Positions 9,022-19,600 of a DNA stretch of 61,062 nt are shown in pieces. The DNA comes from Amoeboaphelidium occidentale (lineage: Eukaryota; Aphelidiomycota; Aphelidea): positions 2,123 to 63,184 of the forward strand of contig JALGPX010000247.1 in the NCBI GenBank assembly GCA_023515795.1. Direction: 5' to 3'. The notes under the pieces are model-generated. The model did no database searches and was not told where the DNA came from. It worked only from the letters and a program-made list of their open reading frames with translations. Position numbers and translations under genes: made by a program. The first letter of the stretch is position 1. Each line of letters begins with the position of its first letter.

Positions 9022-9894
9022 ATGAAGGCGATCGTTATCGGTGGAACGGGTCAAGTCGGGCGTCAGCTTGTGCGCGCATTACTTCTGAGGCCGGAGTACA
9101 CAAAAGTTGTTTCTATATCACGCAGGAAGTTGCCATCAGATATCACGGAGAGCGTCAAGCAAGCAACACCAAACACCTCTGCAGATAAATTACACGAAGT
9201 GATACTAAATGATATGACTAAATTAAATCAAATACGACCAAATATTCTCCAGCATAGTACGAATGGGGAAGTATTTGACGCCGCGTTCTCAGCCCTTGGA
9301 GTGCGATATCCCAATGCATTAAGTGAGAAGGGTAACACCTCTAAGTGCGACATCAATCTTTGTAGAAATATTTCAGAGTGAAGTGGATATCAATTCAAAG
9401 TTTATTGATATCGCAAAGGAACTGGGTATTCCTGCTGTGAAGATTATGTCCTAATTCTTGTAGGTGTGAAGTACTTTGCTTATAATTCATTTGTTAATGC
9501 TTCATCGAATTCTCCAAGACCACACATTAGAAGCAAAGGTTTCGTTGAGCAGAAGATTAGAGACTCAAAGTTCACGAAAGCATCAGTGTTCAGACCAGCG
9601 TGGATTTTACGACCTAAACCTTCGCCAGACTCCTTCAGGAATAAGCACATGTACTATTTTGCGCTATTTGATCATTTCGTAAGAAGCAACTTTCGATTTG
9701 TTGGATATTTCATGTACATCCCTGTTGCATTACTGAGCAGCAAGATGAAGGCTGTTTCACCTGAACAATTGGCAGAGGCAATGGTCACAGATTCTCTTAC
9801 ACCACCAGATTACACACGAAGAGGCTGGAAAGGGTTCAAAAGATTCTATTACGATGATATCATGAATGTTTTGAAACAGAAAACTTTTCTGTAG
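9022..9894 (+). CDS. TIP30/HTATIP2-like NAD(P)-binding short-chain reductase
   Basis: Exons 9022-9331, 9366-9425 and 9464-9894 give a 266-residue atypical short-chain dehydrogenase. Seen: the Rossmann start MKAIVIGGTGQVGRQLVRAL, AAFSALGVRYP, then AKELGVKYFAYNSF spanning the second intron, and KGFVEQKIRDSKFTKASVFRPAWIL. The last matches the KGxVExxVxxLxFxxxxxFRP signature of TIP30-like proteins. In animals this family includes a regulator of importin-dependent transport and endosomal trafficking. The fungal function is unclear. Both introns are under 40 nt. Confidence 0.75.
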
Positions 9895-9931
9895 CCGCGC
9901 TCAAAATTTCTGTTTACGCTGAAACAAGATC

Positions 9932-11515
9932 ATGAAGCTCTTGATCGAATTCTTGCTGGACAATTTGAAAGCAGATGATCCAGATGGTATCAATAGACTC
10001 CTGCGAATGTATCTTGGCCTAGTAACTTCATTCCCATACAAAGTCAGTAAAGTGGCATGGATTCTGGTGAAACACAATGAATGTTCACTCTCTGAATATC
10101 ATGCAGCCAACAGCATAAAGTCAGTCGCTGCACTACAGAAAAATCTTTGGGCTTTTAATGATAATACTTCGAAGGTTCCATATGAAAAGCTCAATGTCGA
10201 TTGCGACGTTATGATTTGCATGAATTACGATGATGATACTGTTTCAACTGAGGGCAGATTTACAGGAGCATCTAATATAACTGTCAACTTAAAAAAGATT
10301 ATCCTTATTAATGAACATTCTCTAAAGGATTTAACTTCTGTTCTGGAGAATGGCTGGTTGATCTGTGCTTATGATGTTTTCATAAGTAAACCTGTGGAAG
10401 TATTTGATATTATTGCACAGAAATCTGTCCAGAACATCACGAATAAGTTTGTGAATGAGCATAATCTATTTGATTTGATGGAGGAATATGCTTTTAGAAG
10501 CGAGCCTTTGATCATAAAGAACATTGTTGCTAAAGATATGAACTTGTTTCAAGATGAAGTTTCTATACAGTCTTCTACTAAAACAGCGAATGATATAAAT
10601 GAAAGCGTAGCAATTGAAGCTGATACTAAAGTACAAGCATCGGATGCACAAGAAGATATTGATCTTGAAAAGTTCTACCTCGGCGCTGTATCATACTCGA
10701 CTTCTATTGTGGATGTTTTAAAGTCCGTTGTAGCTCTCAAGGAATTCATAAGAAATGCAAAACAGAAAGATTATGTAAAGTACTTTGTTCATGGGTTTCA
10801 TGAAATATTGCAGAAGAGACAACTAGTGGATCTGAAGCAACAGGATGTCGATGTGATTTCACTATTAAGAGAATCCCAAATACAAGTGATAATACTCCTT
10901 GAAATTTACAGGTCGATTAATTTACAGTCTAAAAGTGTCGTTGATATGAATACCAAAGATTTAAATGCTTTCATCTCGACCAATATTGATATTATCATGG
11001 ACTATCTATGCTTGCATTTTTCATTGGATACTGCAGCAGGAAACTCCTCTGTTCTAGTAGAGAAAGAATTTATTGAGCTCATACTACAGCACAAAAGATA
11101 TGCGATCATAAACAAATTCATAGATGAAGCTTTGATGAGCAGATTTCATGCAAAGTTCTTGTCTCCGGTAGTTATGAAACCAAAGAACAGACGGAAACAG
11201 AGAGATAGTAAGGTATCCTCTTCAGAACAAGCAGAGGCGAACATCATAATCGCAAAAGAGAGCAAACTTGGTCTTGGCGATAAGAAGATCATGTTGGTCA
11301 AGCAACAAGCTGATAAGAAAAGGACCAGGAAGAATTCAGATGCACTCTTTGAGGCGCTTGCCAAAGAAAATAAGAAACCTGACGCTGAAGCTGCAGATAT
11401 GAAGCCATCAGCAAAATCTAACAAGAGACTCTCAACAAACGCCTTTTACAAGCAGAAAACGCCAAAGAAAGCAAAACTTGAGATCGAGAACCCTTTTTCT
11501 GATAGTTACGCGTGA
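9932..11515 (+). CDS. Sld3/Treslin-like replication initiation candidate
   Basis: An intronless 527-residue protein starting 37 bp after the TIP30-like stop. The middle (about residues 245-400) is helical and includes LLRESQIQVIILLEIY, which resembles the conserved L-x-x-RExxLQxxLLLEL core of the Sld3/Treslin domain that binds Cdc45. It is followed by KRYAIINKFIDEALMSRF. The C-terminal 110 residues are Lys/Ser-rich and disordered, with KPKNRRKQRDSK and several basic patches, suited to a nuclear, CDK-regulated protein. The N-terminal 200 residues have no recognised domain. The family call is tentative. Profile comparison of residues 240-410 would settle it. Confidence 0.4.
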   Translation: MKLLIEFLLDNLKADDPDGINRLLRMYLGLVTSFPYKVSKVAWILVKHNECSLSEYHAANSIKSVAALQKNLWAFNDNTSKVPYEKLNVDCDVMICMNYDDDTVSTEGRFTGASNITVNLKKIILINEHSLKDLTSVLENGWLICAYDVFISKPVEVFDIIAQKSVQNITNKFVNEHNLFDLMEEYAFRSEPLIIKNIVAKDMNLFQDEVSIQSSTKTANDINESVAIEADTKVQASDAQEDIDLEKFYLGAVSYSTSIVDVLKSVVALKEFIRNAKQKDYVKYFVHGFHEILQKRQLVDLKQQDVDVISLLRESQIQVIILLEIYRSINLQSKSVVDMNTKDLNAFISTNIDIIMDYLCLHFSLDTAAGNSSVLVEKEFIELILQHKRYAIINKFIDEALMSRFHAKFLSPVVMKPKNRRKQRDSKVSSSEQAEANIIIAKESKLGLGDKKIMLVKQQADKKRTRKNSDALFEALAKENKKPDAEAADMKPSAKSNKRLSTNAFYKQKTPKKAKLEIENPFSDSYA

Positions 11516-11612
11516 GATATATTTGTGCGGTTGTAAATTAAGTGAGAATAGAAATGTTCCTCTGAAACTTGTAGATTTCTATTTGTAGAATTTGATCAAA
11601 ATTACGGTGGAA

Positions 11613-12017
11613 ATGGCTGAACAAATCGCACAAGAATTCGTTAAATACTATTACGCAACTTTTGACGCTGGAAGGCAAGGACTGGCACCTCTTTACGTAA
11701 GAGCTGAATAGTTGTTTAATTCTGATTCTTAGAAAGCGCATTCAATGTTAACATTTGAGGGTCAACAATTCCAGGGCTCTGAGTCTATTGTGGGTAAATT
11801 AACTTCTTTGCCATTCCAGAAAGTTCAGCACAAAGTTAGTACGGTCGATGTTCAGCCTGGAAATCAGAATTCATCATCGATTTTGGTATTCGTCACTGGC
11901 CAGCTTTTGGTCGATGAGGAGGCAAATCCACAGTTTTTCTCCCAAACGTTTCAGCTTTTGAATGATAATGGAAACTGGTATGTCTTTAATGACATTTTCA
12001 GGTTGAATTACGCTTAA
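11613..12017 (+). CDS. NTF2: Nuclear transport factor 2
   Basis: NTF2 carries RanGDP into the nucleus through FxFG nucleoporins. Exons 11613-11696 and 11733-12017 (36-nt intron) give a 122-residue protein of standard length. MAEQIAQEFVKYYYATFDAG, SMLTFEGQQFQGSESIV, FQKVQHKVSTVDVQPG, LLVDEEANPQFFSQTFQL and YVFNDIFRLNYA match the family throughout. The 3' end abuts the Fanzor remnant. Confidence 0.95.
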
Positions 12018-12041
12018 AATAACTGGCCCTTCGCTACAGGA

Positions 12042-12535
12042 TTAGTTCAAATAAAACCAAATCTTACTTAGAAGAGCGTTACACGAATCGCGCGATTTCT
12101 CGGCTATGCTGGCGGAGACTGTACAAGTAAATATGCAAGCATAATCACCTCTCTTTAACCACCAATTAAATTTTGCAGTTAGCTGACGAAACATCATGCA
12201 CGATTCTTCCTGGAGAACGCAAGTTATCNCCAAATCTTACTTAGAAGAGCGTTACACGAATCGCACGATTTTTCGGCTACGCTGGCGGAGACTGTACAAG
12301 TAAATATGCAAGCATAATCACCTGTCTTTAACCACCAATTAAATTTTGCAGTTAGCTGACGAAACATCATGCACGATTCTTCCTGGAGAACGCAAGTTAT
12401 CGGTCTTTTACCTTCATTTGCATTCAAATCCAAGAAAACGTGTCTGATATTTCGTGCAGCGTTGATGTCCCTGTTCCAAACAGTTAAGCAATCTAAATTG
12501 CAGACTTTAACCGCCCAAAACTTTGTCTGTTTCAA
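12042..12535 (-). pseudogene. Fanzor (TnpB-like) C-terminal remnant
   Basis: The minus strand carries a fragment with CNLDCLTVWNRDINAARNI followed by RHVFLDLNANEGKRP. This is the last part of the zinc ribbon and the RuvC-III motif (NRDxNAA) of TnpB/Fanzor nucleases, plus a C-terminal tail. The rest of the nuclease is absent upstream. N12230 joins two near-identical copies of the tail (12042-12229 and 12231-12420), probably alleles or unmerged contigs. The fragment lies 24 bp from the NTF2 stop and resembles, but does not equal, the copy at 48 kb (NRDFNAANNI). It is read as a decayed insertion. Confidence 0.75.
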
Positions 12536-12613
12536 CTCATGTAAACAAAATGAACAAAACTTTTAGGATTCTGATGGAGCTAGATATACCCCCTTTAAGA
12601 AAGCGCATTCGCA

Positions 12614-12648
12614 CTCCAGCTCGCAGCATGTAGAAGCTTGAGCTGGAG
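12614..12648. repeat. Short inverted repeat
   Basis: CTCCAGCTC (12614-12622) and GAGCTGGAG (12640-12648) form a 9-bp perfect stem with a 17-nt loop, in the gap between the Fanzor remnant and the aldehyde dehydrogenase. On the plus strand a short open segment (MELDIPPLRKRIRTPARSM, about 12573-12631) overlaps it and faintly recalls the basic N-terminus of the Fanzor copy at 59.9 kb. Its origin is uncertain. Confidence 0.5.
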
Positions 12649-12705
12649 CTCTGCGCGATAAATGGAGTTACTGTCGGATTAAATTTTAAGGCGTCTATTT
12701 GGTTC

Positions 12706-14195
12706 TCAGTTTGCCAAACAAATGGTCTTTTCTTCAGTGTAAAACTCCAAAGAATAATCCCCGCCTTCTCTGCCAACGCCGGAATGTTTAGTTCCTCCAA
12801 AAGGCATTGAGAGATCGCGAACCATCCAACAATTCACCCAAACAGTGCCAACACGCAATGCTTCTGCAACTCTTCTTTGTCTTTTACCATTTTCTGTCCA
12901 AATAGAAGCACTTAGTCCGTACTTGACACCATTGGCCCATTCAACAACAGTATCGTCGTCGGAGAACTTTGTAACTGTAACAACAGGACCAAATATTTCA
13001 TCTTGTGTCACTCGGCATTTCATTGGATTCATTTTGTTTGTGGCTATTATAGTAGGAAGCATGTAATATCCTTCTTGCTTGAGGCGCTGATTACTACCGT
13101 GTAAAATTGTGCCTCCTTCTTCTACGCCGATTTTCACATACGACAGAACCTTTTCTAAATGTTGTTCTGAAACAAGAGGTCCCATATTAGTTTCAGGAGC
13201 AGCTGGATCGCCTATTTTAATTTGCTTAGTCTTGCTAACGAACTTCTCAATGAATTCATCATAAATTTTTTCATGCACGAATATTCTTGAACCACAAAGA
13301 CATATTTCGCCTTGATTTGCAAAACTGGATCTTACGGTGTGTTCCACGGCCTTCTCCAAGTCAGCATCGTCGAAAATTATATTTGCGTTCTTTCCTCCTA
13401 ACTCCAGAGAGAGCTTTTTATGATAAGGAGCAGCCAATGTAGTAATCTTTTCTCCTGTAACAGTTCCACCAGTAAAAGAGATTAGAGGAACATGTGGATG
13501 GGATACTAGAGCACTACCAGCCTTCAAACCACCACCAAAAACCATATTGAGTACGCCATTCGGTAAACCAGCATCCTTAAAAACTTGGCATAACATGAAA
13601 GCAGTCAAACTTGTGATTTCAGACGGTTTACATACAGCGGTATTTCCAAATGCCAAAGCAGGAGCGATTTTCCAAGTTAATAAATACAATGGCAAATTCC
13701 ATGGAGAAATCAAACCGCATACACCAACAGGCATGCGATGTACGTAATTCAATGCGACACCATCGACTTCATTGCATTTCGATTCCACATACAAAACTTT
13801 TCCTGCGAAATATCGGAAATTGTAAATAGCCCTGGGAATATCAACGCTACGTGCCAATGAAACTGGCTTTCCTTGGTCTCTAGATTCTGCTTCAGCGAAT
13901 TCTAAAGACATAAGAACTCCAAACCAAGAAGTGTCTCACCTTCAAGACGTGACTCCAAGATAGCAGCAACTTTCATTAAAATGTCGTGGCGATGTTGTCT
14001 TGTTGTTTTGGACCAAGCAGGAAAGGCTTGTGTTGCAGCTATGACAGCCATTTCAACATCTGCGTCTTCAGAGTCTGGAACTAGAACGTGAACTTTCCCT
14101 GTAGCTGGGTTATAAGAATCAATGTATGCGTCGCTTGAGGGTGAGCAGAATTCTCCGTTAATATAATTTTGAAGCTTCAAAGGTGTAGAGGTCAT
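12706..14195 (-). CDS. 2-aminomuconic semialdehyde dehydrogenase (ALDH8A1-type)
   Basis: Exons 14195-13940 and 13901-12706 (38-nt intron) give a 483-residue aldehyde dehydrogenase, close to the ALDH8A1 length. It oxidises 2-aminomuconate semialdehyde in kynurenine/tryptophan breakdown. The signature pieces are LQNYINGEF, IDSYNPATG, EFAEAESRDQGKPVSLA, GLISPWNLPLYLLTWKIAPA, LELGGKN with the general-base Glu, and FANQGEICLC with the catalytic Cys, ending with NCWMVRDLSMPFGG and KHSGVGREGG. Similarity to ALDH8A1 is higher than expected for a generic ALDH, notably ESRDQGKP and SFANQGEICLC. An upstream in-frame ATG at 14261 exists, but 14195 fits the family start. Confidence 0.9.
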
Positions 14196-14280
14196 TGTGG
14201 GAATGAGAACAGTGGCGCAGTTTTTACAGTATTTTCCTGAAAATAAGCAACGCGTGATCAAGCCTCAAAATTTTTCACAA

Positions 14281-14415
14281 ATGAGTTTCTTAATTAGAAA
14301 TTCATATACGGTTTCTCAGAAACTAAAAGCAATTGAGCTATCCAGATCTATTGGTGTCTGTGCTGCTTCTAGACAGCTTTTTATTTCTAAATCGTGTCTT
14401 TCTCGCTGGGTGTCG
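14281..14415 (+). pseudogene. HTH DNA-binding fragment of a pogo/Tigger-like transposase
   Basis: From ATG 14281 the frame reads MSFLIRNSYTVSQKLKAIEL, then SRSIGVCAASRQLFISKSCL and SRWVS. This is the helix-turn-helix plan of psq/CENP-B/pogo-type transposases (Y-T-x-x-x-KLKxIE...AAR.....S...RW). The frame is cut at N14416, after which sequence of the expansin-like gene begins. Only the N-terminal DNA-binding part is present, with no DDE catalytic region, so it is a truncated element or a contig edge. Confidence 0.5.
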
Positions 14416-14484
14416 CNCTCATTTTTTGGAACAAATTTGTACCGAATCAAGGAGGAGATAAAATCAACAACTGGTTTATTCGGC

Positions 14485-15195
14485 TTAATCCCATCCACCG
14501 CGTGAAAACCTTGATTTGAAATCGAATCGTTTTGAAGCTGGGATTGCTTTTCCATCGCCTCGAGACCTGTACGCCTTCTGTGCATCTTCTGCAGTTGTGA
14601 AACCGTTTCCTTTAATACCTAATCCCACAGAACAGTCAACTTTACGAACCATAACATGTAACGTGTTCGCTGATCCTCCAATGTCCCATAAAACATTCTT
14701 CGGAACATCAAGATGAGGATTTTTACTAGCACATAAATTAGGCTCACTTCTAGCCATCACAGGATGCTTGGACGGACAAACGTCCACAATCTTTAGAACA
14801 ACTGACTTTCCTCTTCTGCAGCTAACAAACTGTGATGTATCGTCCATGTTTCCGGTGTCCAGTTTACCAATACACGCAACTTCAACACATTTACCACATG
14901 ATCTATGCTTGGGGCATACAATATTATTAGGGCCAACTTCACAAGGGAGATCTTTCCACCAAACATCGGGGTGGCTATCATCCGGTGCAGCATAATAGCT
15001 TTGTGAGATGGCTGTTTCAACATCACCTTTTCTCATCATATTGTTCATTACGCACGAGTTTCCATTATTCTCGAAATTAAATTTGTAGCCATTATCATTA
15101 TTCATAACAGTTGCTGCGAACCATTCGGAGGCTGAAACAGCAGATACAATTAACAATAGATTAGAAATTTTATACATCACAGAAGATTTTATCAT
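14485..15195 (-). CDS. Secreted expansin-like (DPBB/barwin) protein A
   Basis: A 236-residue protein with an N-terminal signal peptide (MYKISNLLLIVSAVSA, cleavage probably before SEWFA). The double-psi beta-barrel domain carries paired cysteines, RSCGKCVEVACIGKL, KSVVLKIVDVCPSKHP, an HLDV motif equivalent to the expansin HFD, and VMVRKVDCSVG. Expansin-like fungal proteins loosen cellulose or chitin without hydrolysis. There is no C-terminal CBM63-like domain. It is a tandem paralogue of the gene at 15469-16365, sharing most of its domain. The start could be the first Met or MYK six codons later; the latter gives the better signal peptide. Confidence 0.75.
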   Translation of the reverse strand: MIKSSVMYKISNLLLIVSAVSASEWFAATVMNNDNGYKFNFENNGNSCVMNNMMRKGDVETAISQSYYAAPDDSHPDVWWKDLPCEVGPNNIVCPKHRSCGKCVEVACIGKLDTGNMDDTSQFVSCRRGKSVVLKIVDVCPSKHPVMARSEPNLCASKNPHLDVPKNVLWDIGGSANTLHVMVRKVDCSVGLGIKGNGFTTAEDAQKAYRSRGDGKAIPASKRFDFKSRFSRGGWD

Positions 15196-15282
15196 ATTGG
15201 AATGTAAATTGCTGCTCCTTGTACTGGCTTTTATAGCGCAGCAGGCTACGGTTCCTGTATTTCGGTCTGACCAATCATTAGA

Positions 15283-15322
15283 GATCCTTACCTAAATTTG
15301 GATCTGGATCTCAACGGTGATC
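15283..15322. promoter_or_regulatory. GATC cluster upstream of expansin-like gene A
   Basis: Four GATC tetramers (15283, 15301, 15307, 15319) fall within 40 bp, about 90-130 bp upstream of the minus-strand start at 15195. A similar cluster precedes the paralogue. GATA-type zinc-finger factors bind GAT-core sites, so this may be a shared control element. That is inference. Confidence 0.35.
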
Positions 15323-15468
15323 CCACTAAACGTCTGGAGCACAAAAGATTTTGTGGTGGAAAATCTCACTGATATCTTGCCACTTAGTTCATTTCAAACC
15401 CCTTAAATGCAGAAAAAATACCTTAGTTCTCATGAATTAGTTATTTATTGCCATGACTACAGAGTAGA

Positions 15469-16365
15469 TTACAACTCGCGCTTGTATCTCTTGCACAACT
15501 TCTTTCCTGAACCAGAGTCGGAGCCAGATGCAGGGTCGCTTCCTGAGCCACTACCACTGTCAGAACCTGATCCACTGCCAGATCCAGAATCTGAAGCAGA
15601 ATCATCAGCTTTTGGTTGAGCAGCATTACCGCTAGGGTCTGGCTTATCAGCAGTGTCGGCCTGATCTTTGTTATCTTTCGTGTCAGCGGAGCCAACAGGA
15701 TTGCCTTTTCCGTCGCCTCTTGAATCATAAGCTTTGCGCGCGTCTTCTGCAGAACTGAAACCGTTCTCTTTAACACCTAGACCAACTGAACAATCGACTT
15801 TACGAACCATAACGTGTAACTGGCCGTCTTCTCTGTAACCAATATCTTCGAACGCCCTATAAGCGATATCAAGATGCGGAATTTCACTCGCACACAAGTT
15901 CTTCTCTTTTCCAGCATTGTTAGGATGGATACCAGGACATGCATCGATGATCTTCAAAACAGTTGAAGTACCTGGCTTGCAGCGACCAAACTGAGTTGTA
16001 TCATCCATCTTGTCTTTGTCCAGTTTACCAATACACGCAACTTCAACACATTTACCACAAGAACGTTGCTTAGAACATACCGGATATTGGCCAGAAGGAT
16101 TTTGTTCACAAGGAGGATCAGACCACCAGATCTCGGGGTGACCATCATCAGGAGCAGCATAATAACCTGCCTTAGCAGCCGTTTCCATCTCACCATAAGA
16201 TAATAGATTGTTTATAACACACGAACCTTTGACCTTCAATGGATCATATTCTTGGTCTTCTTTACCGCCAAAGAACGTGGCAGTACCAGCGAACCATTCG
16301 GAGGCTGAAACAGCAGAAATTATAGCAAGCACAGTAGAAAGTTTCAATACATTATTAGATTTCAT
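15469..16365 (-). CDS. Secreted expansin-like (DPBB/barwin) protein B with Ser/Gly/Asp tail
   Basis: A 298-residue paralogue of the adjacent gene. It has a signal peptide (VLKLSTVLAIISAVSA before SEWFAG), then a DPBB domain with RSCGKCVEVACIGKLDKDKM, STVLKIIDACPGIHP, the expansin-like HLDIAYRAFEDIGY motif and VMVRKVDCSVGLG. Its end differs from protein A: a long acidic low-complexity linker of Asp/Ser/Gly repeats from about residue 225, then a basic CKRYKREL terminus. The linker could hold the protein in the wall matrix or act as a spacer. The two genes are 270 bp apart, same strand, and probably arose by tandem duplication. Confidence 0.78.
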   Translation of the reverse strand: MKSNNVLKLSTVLAIISAVSASEWFAGTATFFGGKEDQEYDPLKVKGSCVINNLLSYGEMETAAKAGYYAAPDDGHPEIWWSDPPCEQNPSGQYPVCSKQRSCGKCVEVACIGKLDKDKMDDTTQFGRCKPGTSTVLKIIDACPGIHPNNAGKEKNLCASEIPHLDIAYRAFEDIGYREDGQLHVMVRKVDCSVGLGVKENGFSSAEDARKAYDSRGDGKGNPVGSADTKDNKDQADTADKPDPSGNAAQPKADDSASDSGSGSGSGSDSGSGSGSDPASGSDSGSGKKLCKRYKREL

Positions 16366-16393
16366 TATTCGGATAAAAATATGGTGAATCGTG

Positions 16394-16549
16394 GATCCTC
16401 TTTTATTGTAGCATTTACTGAGATTTGATTGTTGGATTGATCAATCATGAATCTTGATCGCAGATTTCGACATGATCAAACTATCACGCCACATTTGAAT
16501 CTCATAGATCAAGCCCAGCAAAGAGCAAATGATCAGAACCAAATTGATC
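16394..16549. promoter_or_regulatory. GATC cluster upstream of expansin-like gene B
   Basis: Seven GATC tetramers (16394, 16439, 16456, 16474, 16507, 16531, 16546), several as TTGATCA or TGATCA, lie in about 155 bp upstream of the minus-strand start at 16365. Fewer than one would be expected by chance. Gene A has a similar cluster. Confidence 0.4.
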
Positions 16550-16606
16550 AATTTCCTTTGTATCTGGATTGTTTCAGCAAATCACTTGTATGACCTACAA
16601 ATCGCG

Positions 16607-19600
16607 CTACATTATAAACGCTTCATCTGAATTGTATAGAATCCATCCAACTTGCCTCCCCAGTGTCAGTCGATCAATATCTGATTTAACATTGTCTGGA
16701 ATGTTTTCGTGATGTCTTACAATCAGTAGTTGCCCAAAAATATTGTCCATCTTTGTCCTACCAAACACTTCGTCCAGAACTTTTCCGGTAACAGATAATA
16801 GAACTAGTAAACACTCAATGTTTAAAGAGATAGGGTCACTAGGATCCAATAACAGAGGGATAATCCTTTCAAAAATCAAGCCAGGAGATATCAGCTTATA
16901 AATGAAGATGTATGCCAGTAGTCTCGTAGTCGCAAGCCTAATTCTCCTATAAACAAACTCTGGCATGCGATTAGGATCCTCTCCTAGCGCCTCTTGACAA
17001 GCTCTCACCAAACATTTTCTGAAAATTTCCTGTTTCCTTACTTTGCGAAAAGGTACGCCATTCTTTGAACGATGATACTTACCAGATATGGTTGACATTT
17101 CTTTGTACGTCTTAGCAGCGACTAATGCAGCATATTTTGGATAACCTAAAGACACATTACAAATAACAGAGGCCATATCTTCTATATCTTCAAATGATTC
17201 GAAATCTGTCATGTCAAACGGATTCAAAATCTCTTCATCGTCCGCTTGCCTCTTCTGCAATAACAATGTTTCTGACTTGTAAGACTTCTTTGAGTGATAT
17301 TCTCTTTTCCAACAATCTATCGTGGAAGCTATTTCAAACTGATCCTCGCATAGTTCATCATCTAATTCTTGCTCCAATTGTTTGTGAATATCTTCAATGT
17401 TGACAGCACCGACAGCAACAGCAGAATCTCTCAAAGAGATAACTGTGGTTTCCATTAAGAAAATCGCATACCAAGAGTCATCAAACCACTCGAACTGTTG
17501 ATAAATAGTATCAATCCAACTCTCTCGTGGCGCGAAAATGGTCTGACTTATGGATGTCATCAGAGTACAGCCCAAGTATAGGAGAACATTAGATTCCACC
17601 AAAGCATTCATTGTCATTATCTTGTTGACAAAAGCAAGCAGCATCAACGACATTGGTACAGAATCTTGAATAATGCTTAGAAGCTGGCACATAGAGTACC
17701 ATTGAATAGTTGGTATTGATTCCAAAAACTTCATTTCTAATTCAATAGGATCTGTCATACCATTCTTTGAACAAACAATGTTGATTGACTCCACCATCTC
17801 AGATAGACATTCAAACGCAAACTCATGAAAAAACAACTGCACACAATAGAGGAATGAGCGACTGCCTTTCTCAGAGACCTTGACATTGAGTCTCTTTGCA
17901 CATCTGAGAAGAACTTCTGTATCTTGATTTCCAGTTTCTGGTTGCCTTTCGAACTTTGCTATTATTCCCATTACAATCATAGATAATTCCAGGAAAATCT
18001 TAGGACTTTCGATTCTGGGTAGTATCCCAGACAATATCCGCCTGATAAGGGTTCTTACAGATATAAATGAGCGATCAGTGACAAGAACTTCTCGTATTCT
18101 GGAAAATGCAGAGCTTGCAGTCTCTTGGTCTCTTTGTTCAATAGTTTCTGCCATTTTTTGATATACCAAAGGTCTAGATTCTAGAGGAACGCTAGTGATC
18201 AGAAAAGTGTTTGATGAGAAGTAATCCAAGCTCTGTTCGATTCTTCTTTCTTTCGGTTTCAAATCTGACTGCAGACTGGGCCTTGAATCTGAAAGAACAC
18301 TGCTAGATGTATCCTTGATATCGTATGTTTTTTCAAGAGCCTTTTTATACAAGTCTCTTACCAAAGCTGGATCTGATTTGAGCATATTTCTTATTTCTTC
18401 ATTTTCTTTCATCTTCATCGTAAGCTCTTTCAGTTTATCGTTGTACTCTCGTCTTTCTTCCTCGTCATTCTCTTTTAAAACTTTATCCAAGTCAATGAGG
18501 AAGTCAGATGGATACTTAGGTTCCTCTTGTTCTGTAATTTCCTCAGATGCCACAACGCGACTTTCTTCTTCTAATATATTATCAAATCCAGCAACACTTT
18601 CCAGAGCTTCATCATCTAGGCCAGAATACAAGTTAGATTCTGCTTCTTGGTGTTCCATTTTTGGTTTCTTCTTAGACTTCAACGGAGCAGATCTCTGAGC
18701 CTTTCGAGTAAATTCATACCATGTGTATTCACTTCTTATTTTCTTTACATATCTTTCACAGAACAAGTCTTTAAATTTCATGAAAATTCTGTGACAAAGA
18801 ATCATAAAGTTCCTGCTCAAATTGTATCTCTTATAATAAGAAATAGCCTGACCAGTTGCAAGCCCTAATCGTTCTTGTAAACTTGGCAAGAAATACTCAC
18901 AACTGTTCTCTGAACTCTCTCTCACAAGGCTACAGTTCAGTAAATAAGGTTCCTCGTACTCAGGATCAGAAAATGCAAAAGCCATAGCAATTCGAGGATG
19001 TGGATACCCTTTTACAGACCTTGAGCCCCAATGAATAATGCGATGAGAAAAAACTACACACGAACCTGATGAGCACGGTAAAGCCCGGATGTTTTGAAAT
19101 CCCCGATAACTGCAACCGAAAGGAACATTCTTGTTATGATCTACATTGGTGTCGTGAGAGTTAAGGGCTCGAACCATAGGATCTGTATCAGATAAATCTC
19201 CATCTATATAACCAGGGTCATACTCTTTTGGAATAACATAGAGACAACCATTCTCCGGAACAGCATCAGTCAAAGGTATCCATGTTGTCACGTACTTTGG
19301 AAAATCTTCAATTGTGAAACTTTCCTTTACGTTATCCAACTGTCGATCTCGGTGCGGTGAGAACCCAGCATCTCCTTCCAAAGAATTAACGTGCCATGCA
19401 AGGAAATCAAAGTTGCACTTGACTTGATCATTCTTTGTGACTTTGCGTACAAAAGACTCCAAATGATGCAGAATAATAAACGGTTCGTCATACATGCATA
19501 GAAACCACGGGTGCCATCCAGCCTCTTGGAGCCTTATCACAGATTCTGATAGCTTCTTGAAAACTTGTGCACCAACAGCGCGAAGCAATAGATCAGGAGG

